Part shown: one piece after another, positions 15,212 to 19,030 of the stretch
How the letters are laid out: every line of letters begins with the position of its first letter
Position numbering within the stretch: position 1 is the stretch's first letter
Assembly (NCBI GenBank): GCA_036380695.1
Contig: DASVEG010000124.1
Coordinates: 1-19,030, forward strand
Direction of reading: 5' to 3'
Length of the DNA: 19,030 nucleotides
Origin: DASVEG01 sp036380695
Lineage (GTDB): Bacteria > Actinomycetota > Acidimicrobiia > Acidimicrobiales > CADCTF01
Made by a program: the position numbers and the translations under genes
Notes under the pieces: model-generated
What the model was told of the DNA's origin: nothing
What the model saw: only the letters and a program-made list of their open reading frames with translations
Database searches by the model: none

Positions 15212-15885
15212 CGAGAGCCAAGGTCGTCGCCGCGCTCGCGGCACTCGCGCTCGTCGCCGGTGCCGGACCAGCGTGGTCGCACGGGCAAGCCGACTACTAC
15301 CCGAACCGTTGGACGAACCTCACGCCCCAGTGGTTCTTCGACGACGACTTCCCCGACGGGAACAAGCGCGCGAGGGTTCGCGACGGTCTCGCCCAGTGGA
15401 ACGGGCGCAACCTGCCACTCCAGTTCGCGGAGGTGGGCGAGCGCGAGGCTGGGTTCGATCCCGCGACCGACTGCCCGGCGCCGGGGAACGCGATGTTCTG
15501 GCAGGACATCCCCGACGGCATGGGCGCGCTCGCGATCACGTGGACGTGCGCGGGCGGCGGGGAGATCGTGAACTCGAGCATCGTGTTCGACAGCAGCCGC
15601 AGTTGGTACGACGGCGTTGGTGATGCGGCCGACGGGTTCTTGAACCAGATCTGCTCGCTCCCACCCGGATGCGAGAACGATCTCTGGAGCGTCGCGTCCC
15701 ACGAGTGGGGCCACATGACCGGGTTCTCTGGGCCCTTCGAGGACGGCCACTTCGACCCGAACGCCGACATCTGCCAGAGCGACCCGGGGCCGCAGCACAC
15801 GATGTGCCCGTTCCTCGAGATCGGCACCGAACGACTGCGAACGCTGGAGGTCCACGACATCCACACCTTCGAGGGGAGCTACTGA
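15208..15885 (+). CDS. Secreted matrixin-like zinc metalloprotease
   Basis: A 225-residue protein. The signal peptide (VTRAKVVAALAALALVAGAGPAWS) is followed directly by a mature start HGQADYYPNRWTNLTPQWFFDDDFP. The catalytic domain keeps the order of M10-type enzymes: IVNSSIVFDSSRSWY, then SVASHEWGHMTGFSG with the HExxHxxG site (H165, E166, H169, G172), then a Met-turn candidate HTMCPF (M199), then the terminal ERLRTLEVHDIHTFEGSY. The usual third zinc ligand at HExxHxxGxxH is Gly here (G175); H181 in the following EDGHF may substitute. Four cysteines suggest disulfides outside the cell. The start overlaps the preceding stop (GTGA), and AGGGGGGCGAGG lies upstream. Substrate unknown. Confidence 0.8.
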   Translation: MTRAKVVAALAALALVAGAGPAWSHGQADYYPNRWTNLTPQWFFDDDFPDGNKRARVRDGLAQWNGRNLPLQFAEVGEREAGFDPATDCPAPGNAMFWQDIPDGMGALAITWTCAGGGEIVNSSIVFDSSRSWYDGVGDAADGFLNQICSLPPGCENDLWSVASHEWGHMTGFSGPFEDGHFDPNADICQSDPGPQHTMCPFLEIGTERLRTLEVHDIHTFEGSY

Positions 15886-15950
15886 CGGCCGCCCCCGCGA
15901 CCGCACGCAACGATCGGGCGCGCACGCCGCGCCCGGTCCGCGCGCGGTGG

Positions 15951-16247
15951 ATGGTCCTCGTCGCGGTCGTCGCTTTTCTGCCGGGGATGCTCCTGGCGGC
16001 ATCGATGCAGCGCGGCCGCGACCCCGGTGAATGCAGCGACGTCCGCATCGTCGAGCGCGAGCCCGAAGCGGGCGGAGCCGCACCGGCACCCGGGTCGTCT
16101 GGCATCTGCGCCGCGCCGACCGACAGCCTGCCGGTGACGTTGGCCGGCGGCGCGGTCGCGTCTGCCGGATCGGTGGCCGTGCTCCTGGCGGTAGCGTCCG
16201 CGGGTGGACGTCGAGGTGGTCATCGAGATCCCCAAGGGATCGCGTAA
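15951..16247 (+). CDS. Small predicted membrane protein, start uncertain
   Basis: About 98 residues from ATG 15951, or about 121 if translation begins at CTG 15882, which overlaps the protease stop as CTGA and has GAGGGGAG just upstream. A first hydrophobic segment (WMVLVAVVAFLPGMLLAASM) and a second (LPVTLAGGAVASAGSVAVLLAVASA) flank a loop with two cysteines (GECSDVR and SGICAAP). This fits a small two-helix envelope protein. The last 44 bases, including the stop at 16245-16247, overlap the 5' end of ppa. Family not recognised. The overlap and weak start make this less certain than its neighbours. Confidence 0.5.
   Translation: MVLVAVVAFLPGMLLAASMQRGRDPGECSDVRIVEREPEAGGAAPAPGSSGICAAPTDSLPVTLAGGAVASAGSVAVLLAVASAGGRRGGHRDPQGIA
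16192..16197 (+). promoter_or_regulatory. Candidate leaderless -10 element of ppa
   Basis: TAGCGT lies exactly 6 bases before the GTG at 16204. It is the same hexamer and spacing as at yajQ. It lies inside the 3' part of the small membrane protein gene. Confidence 0.4.
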
Positions 16248-16686
16248 CAAGTACGAGCTCGATCACGAGACGGGCGCGATCTGGCTCGACCGGATGCTCT
16301 TCACCGCGACCCAGTACCCGGCCGACTACGGGTTCTTCCCCGACACGCTCGCGGACGACGGCGACCCGCTCGACGCCCTCGTGCTCCTCGACGAGTCGAC
16401 GTTCCCCGGCTGCCATATCCACGCGCGCCCCGTCGCGGTGTTCTGGATGCAGGACGAGAAGGGCGCCGACGCGAAGATCCTCTGCGTCCCTGCGACCGAC
16501 CCGCGGTGGGAGCACGTGCGCGACATCGCCGACCTCGCGGCGCACCTGCTGGAGGAGATCGGTCACTTCTTCGACGTCTACAAGGCGCTCGAACCAGGCA
16601 AGGGCACCGAGACCCGCGGCTGGGAAGGTCGCGACGCCGCCGAGCGCGCCATCGCCGACGCCCAAGCCGCGTACCCGCGGCGCTGA
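16204..16686 (+). CDS. ppa: Inorganic pyrophosphatase (family I)
   Basis: A 160-residue soluble enzyme that hydrolyses pyrophosphate to two phosphates, pulling biosynthetic reactions such as the acetyl-CoA synthetase step forward. Family I motifs are present: VVIEIPKGSRNKYELDHETGAIWLDR at the N-terminus, YPADYGFFPDTLADDGDPLDALVLLD with the metal-binding DDGDPLD (51-57), then ADAKILCVPATDP and the C-terminal HFFDVYKALEPGK. Length and motifs match actinobacterial Ppa. The GTG start has no clear Shine-Dalgarno but has TAGCGT 6 bases upstream. The stop is only 8 bases from the convergent GNAT gene's stop. Confidence 0.96.
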   Translation: MDVEVVIEIPKGSRNKYELDHETGAIWLDRMLFTATQYPADYGFFPDTLADDGDPLDALVLLDESTFPGCHIHARPVAVFWMQDEKGADAKILCVPATDPRWEHVRDIADLAAHLLEEIGHFFDVYKALEPGKGTETRGWEGRDAAERAIADAQAAYPRR

Positions 16687-16694
16687 CCTGTCGT

Positions 16695-17186
16695 TCAGAG
16701 GAGCCGTTGCATGAGCGCGACGTCGAGCCACCGCCCGAACTTGCGGCCCACCTCCCGCTCGACGCCGACGAGCGTGAACCCGCACGTCTCGTGGAGGCGG
16801 ATCGACGCCTCGTGGCCGCCGACGATGCGGGCCATCACCGCGTGGAACCCGTGCACGGTCGCCAACCGGACGAGCTCGGCGAGCACCAACCGGCCGATGC
16901 CTCGCCCGCGGTGGTCCTGGTCGACGTAGACCGAGTCCTCGACCGTCGTCGAGTAGGCGGGCCGGTCGCGGTACGGCGACAACGACCCGAACCCGACGAC
17001 CGCGCCACCGTCGTCGACCGCGACGACGGCCGGGTGGGCGCCTCGGTGGGCCGCCAGCCACGCCTGTTGTGACTCGAGCGTGCGCGGGACGAGGTCGAAC
17101 GTGACGGTCGAGCCGGTGACCTCGCGGTTGTAGATGGAGCGGATCGCCTCGGCGTCGTCGGGCCGGGCGAGTCGGACCTCGGGCAC
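16695..17186 (-). CDS. GNAT N-acetyltransferase, phosphinothricin acetyltransferase-like
   Basis: A 163-residue GNAT enzyme. It opens VRLARPDDAEAIRSIYNREVTGSTVTFDL, matching the start of the Pat/MnaT (YncA) group, followed by AYSTTVEDSVYVDQDHRGRGIGRLVLAELV, which contains the acetyl-CoA pyrophosphate-binding QDHRGRGIG loop. The C-terminal HEASIRLHETCGFTLVGVEREVGRKFGRWLDVALMQRLL is also typical. Relatives acetylate phosphinothricin, methionine sulfoximine or methionine sulfone; the real substrate here is not known. The GTG start at 17186 has TAACGT 6 bases upstream and no Shine-Dalgarno. The membrane-ATPase gene ends 25 bases upstream on the same strand, so readthrough is also possible. Confidence 0.9.
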   Translation of the reverse strand: MPEVRLARPDDAEAIRSIYNREVTGSTVTFDLVPRTLESQQAWLAAHRGAHPAVVAVDDGGAVVGFGSLSPYRDRPAYSTTVEDSVYVDQDHRGRGIGRLVLAELVRLATVHGFHAVMARIVGGHEASIRLHETCGFTLVGVEREVGRKFGRWLDVALMQRLL

Positions 17187-17192
17187 GGCCGG

Positions 17193-17198
17193 ACGTTA
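17193..17198 (-). promoter_or_regulatory. Candidate leaderless -10 element of the GNAT gene
   Basis: On the minus strand TAACGT lies exactly 6 bases before the GTG at 17186, in the 25-base gap after the ATPase gene. It would give the acetyltransferase its own leaderless transcript. Confidence 0.4.
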
Positions 17199-17211
17199 GA
17201 GCCAGGTGCGG

Positions 17212-18555
17212 CTACAGCCGGACGTGCGCCCCGTCGTGGTCGTGGTCGTGCGCGCCGGCCTGCTCCGGTGCCGGGGCGAGGATCGCCAGCTCACCGCTGA
17301 TCGACTCCATCCGCGCCCACGACGCGACGTCGGGGTCGTTCGTCAGGTAGATCACCTGCGGCGAGCCGGCCGACCTGGCGACGAGCTCGAGCACCCACGT
17401 CTTCACCGAAGGGGCGACACCGGTGAGCGGCTCGTCGAGCAGCAACGGCATCGACTCGCCGCGTGGCCCGGCGTGGCGCAGCTCGGTCATGCGTTCGATC
17501 AGCGCCTGCGCGAGCTCGGCGGGCTCGGCCGTCGTCATCGCGGTCGCGGACGCCGCGGCGACCGCATGCGTCGTCGCGCCACCGCCCATCTCGCGGATGC
17601 GGGTCGCCGCGGCGCGCACCTTCTCGCGCATGTCGAGCGCCCAGTCGACGGACACCTCACCCGCGAGGGCCCGCCACGCGTCGAGCGCGAGCTGATGCTC
17701 GGTCGCGGCACGCGCGAGCCGGGCGCGGTCGGCGCCGCCGTCCAGTGCGTGGTTCATGCGCTGCAGCCGGAAGGCGAGGTAGCTCTCGGCACCGGCCTCG
17801 TCGAGGGCGCGCCGTTCGTGTTCGCGGGTGCGGTCCATCCGGCGGCGGTACGCGATCGACACGAGCGTGGTGACGATCGCGACGGCGAGCAACGGGAACG
17901 CGACCCAGTGGCGGATCATGGCCGCGGGGATCGCACCGACCACCGACGCGCCGCCGATGAAGATGCCGTGGTGTCGGACGTACTCGAGCCGCGCCTGCGC
18001 GGCCTCGAAGGCCGAGTGCCTTCGCTCGATCTCCTGCACGAGGGGCGCGTCCTCGGGGTCGACCCCGACCGCGCTCACCTCCTGCTTCAGCGCGTCGTCG
18101 GTCGCCTTGACCCGCTCCGCGATGGCCCACAGCCGATCCTGGTCGTGGGCGGCCAGCGCGGCGACCGCGCCGTCGACCTTCGCCAGCGCGGCCATGTCGC
18201 CCGCCGTCATCCGGCACCGCCGACGGGCCGTCGCGAGGTCGACGCCGAACGGTGACAGCAGGTTGACCTGGCCGTCCTCGTCGACGAACTCGATGGTCAC
18301 GTCCTGCTTGGTCGTGAGCTCGACGACGCGGTCACGCCCGCCAGACGACGGGTGCATGACGCCGAGCCGGCGGCCGGAGTCGTCCACCACCTCGAGGTGC
18401 GTTCCCGGGCGGGAACTGGCGAGGCCACCGAGCAACTCGGTGACCAAGCTCTCGCGTTCGAGGTCGCCGACGCCGGCGACGACGGTCAGGCGCGGGTGGA
18501 GATCGACGGTGACGGTTGCGCCTGCCGACTCCAGCAGCAGTCGCTGGAACCTCAT
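17212..18555 (-). CDS. SMC/Rad50-like ATPase with membrane hairpin and degenerate Walker A
   Basis: I do not recognise a named family. The 447-residue protein has a split-ATPase layout. The N-terminal part opens with strands as in RecF/Rad50 proteins (MRFQRLLLESAGATVTVDL) followed by LTVVAGVGDLERESLV, where a P-loop is expected but G28-S36 has no lysine. Helical, coiled-coil-like stretches follow (about 110-195 and 239-340), separated by two membrane segments (about 197-214 and 217-236). The C-terminal part has a good Walker B, LLLDEP (371-376), then a switch-like VIYLTNDPDV in which the expected His is N406. A His/Asp-rich tail (HDHDHDGAH) ends the protein. ATG 18555 is preferred because GAGGAAG lies 5-6 bases upstream. 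The role is unknown: possibly a membrane-tethered, weakly active or inactive ATPase. Confidence 0.8.
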   Translation of the reverse strand: MRFQRLLLESAGATVTVDLHPRLTVVAGVGDLERESLVTELLGGLASSRPGTHLEVVDDSGRRLGVMHPSSGGRDRVVELTTKQDVTIEFVDEDGQVNLLSPFGVDLATARRRCRMTAGDMAALAKVDGAVAALAAHDQDRLWAIAERVKATDDALKQEVSAVGVDPEDAPLVQEIERRHSAFEAAQARLEYVRHHGIFIGGASVVGAIPAAMIRHWVAFPLLAVAIVTTLVSIAYRRRMDRTREHERRALDEAGAESYLAFRLQRMNHALDGGADRARLARAATEHQLALDAWRALAGEVSVDWALDMREKVRAAATRIREMGGGATTHAVAAASATAMTTAEPAELAQALIERMTELRHAGPRGESMPLLLDEPLTGVAPSVKTWVLELVARSAGSPQVIYLTNDPDVASWARMESISGELAILAPAPEQAGAHDHDHDGAHVRL

Positions 18556-18624
18556 GGTGCTTCCTCGGTCCGTCGGAGCGATCCCTTGAGCGCCGCGCAC
18601 CCCGGATGACACGCCCGAACCGCC

Positions 18625-18655
18625 TTGAGGGGACCCCACCGCCCGCGGGTACTAT
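18625..18655 (+). promoter_or_regulatory. Putative promoter of the tRNA-Thr/tRNA-Met/tuf block
   Basis: TTGAGG (18625-18630) and TACTAT (18650-18655) are separated by 19 bases, slightly long. The -10 ends 10 bases before the first base of tRNA-Thr. No other convincing promoter is seen before tuf, so the block may be one transcript. The gap from 18556 to 18624 holds nothing else I can identify. Confidence 0.5.
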
Positions 18656-18665
18656 GGACGGTCCC

Positions 18666-18738
18666 GCCCTCTTAGCTCAGTCGGCAGAGCACAGCCATGG
18701 TAAGGCTGGTGTCGTGGGTTCGATTCCCACAGAGGGCT
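18666..18738 (+). tRNA. tRNA-Thr (anticodon GGT)
   Basis: The acceptor GCCCTCT pairs with AGAGGGC, with discriminator T. The anticodon stem-loop CAGCC-ATGGTAA-GGCTG gives GGT. The T arm is GTGGG-TTCGATT-CCCAC. The gene is 73 bases with no encoded CCA. Confidence 0.96.
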
Positions 18739-18782
18739 CGTCCATGCCCACCTGCGGCTCGCACCGGGGGTGGGGTACACGT

Positions 18783-18856
18783 GGCGGCGTAGCTCAGTCG
18801 GTCAGAGCACACGGCTCATAATCGTGGTGTCGCGGGTTCGAGTCCCGCCGCCGCTA
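18783..18856 (+). tRNA. tRNA-Met, elongator type (anticodon CAT)
   Basis: The acceptor GGCGGCG pairs with CGCCGCT (G-T at the end), with discriminator A. The anticodon arm CACGG-CTCATAA-TCGTG gives CAT. The T arm is GCGGG-TTCGAGT-CCCGC. It lacks the three G-C pairs of the initiator anticodon stem. A tRNA-Ile read with lysidine is possible but less likely by overall resemblance. Confidence 0.92.
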
Positions 18857-18892
18857 CCCACGTCCAGCAGACCCAAGAACGCAGGAGATCCG

Positions 18893-19030
18893 ATGGCCAA
18901 GGCCAAGTTCGAGCGCACGAAGCCTCATCTGAACATTGGGACGATGGGGCATATCGATCATGGGAAGACGACGTTGACGGCGGCGATCACGAAGACGTTG
19001 TCGGATCGGGTCGAGGGGAACGCGTTTTTC
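18893..19030 (+). CDS. tuf: Elongation factor Tu, 5' end only
   Basis: The first 46 codons of EF-Tu, running off the window. It begins MAKAKFERTKPHLNIGTMG, and the GTP-binding G1 motif is GHIDHGKT (19-26), followed by TLTAAITKTLSD. EF-Tu delivers aminoacyl-tRNA to the ribosome. AGGAG (18883-18887) lies 5 bases before the ATG. Its position right after tRNA-Thr and tRNA-Met fits the common bacterial tRNA-tuf-secE arrangement, though the rest is outside the window. From about codon 10 third positions shift towards cat, gat, ttg and ggg, unlike the C-ending codons of the other genes here. Confidence 0.97.
   Translation, partial: MAKAKFERTKPHLNIGTMGHIDHGKTTLTAAITKTLSDRVEGNAFF

Noticed and set aside
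18783..18856. tRNA-Met as initiator tRNA
   Set aside because: It has a paired first acceptor base pair (G-T) and lacks the GGG/CCC anticodon stem pairs, so elongator Met (or less likely Ile-CAT) fits better.

Overview
The window is chromosomal DNA from a high-GC bacterium with dense, short-spaced genes, frequent GTG starts and 4-base stop/start overlaps. The gene families (DUF222-HNH protein, MSMEG_1061-type flavoprotein, PrmC-related methyltransferase, actinobacterial GAF/HisKA_3 kinase, a tRNA-Thr/tRNA-Met/tuf block) point to an actinobacterium. Acidimicrobiia is my best guess, but this is inference from gene style, since no rRNA is present.

Left part (1-8120): an FMN-binding PPOX-type protein; a DUF222-HNH nuclease-like gene on the minus strand broken by a frameshift; a PrmC-related methyltransferase with a degenerate catalytic motif; a secreted L,D-transpeptidase carrying a family of 42-residue repeats; a Ste24-type M48 membrane protease; acetyl-CoA synthetase; and, overlapping its stop codon, a HAD phosphatase resembling the 3'-phosphatase domain of polynucleotide kinase.

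Middle (8109-14034): two tandem paralogous lipoproteins, each with two complete type-1 copper (cupredoxin) domains. They are followed with a GTGA overlap by a polytopic sensor histidine kinase that has no response regulator beside it, then by the HtpX-type M48 protease. This looks like a surface copper/redox module with possible sensing.

Right part (14034-19030): yajQ (minus) and tRNA-Tyr (plus) diverge from overlapping -10 elements. Then come a coupled pair of secreted proteins (one a matrixin-like metalloprotease), a small membrane protein, inorganic pyrophosphatase, and on the minus strand a GNAT acetyltransferase and an unusual SMC/Rad50-like ATPase. In that ATPase a two-helix membrane hairpin sits where a hinge or hook would be, and the Walker A lysine is missing. 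The window closes with tRNA-Thr, tRNA-Met and the start of tuf.

Several genes (acs, yajQ, ppa, the GNAT gene) have a TAnnnT element exactly 6 bases before the start codon and no good Shine-Dalgarno, which suggests leaderless transcripts. The strongest candidates for undescribed biology are the membrane-hairpin ATPase at 17212-18555 and the bis-cupredoxin/kinase cluster at 8143-12976.
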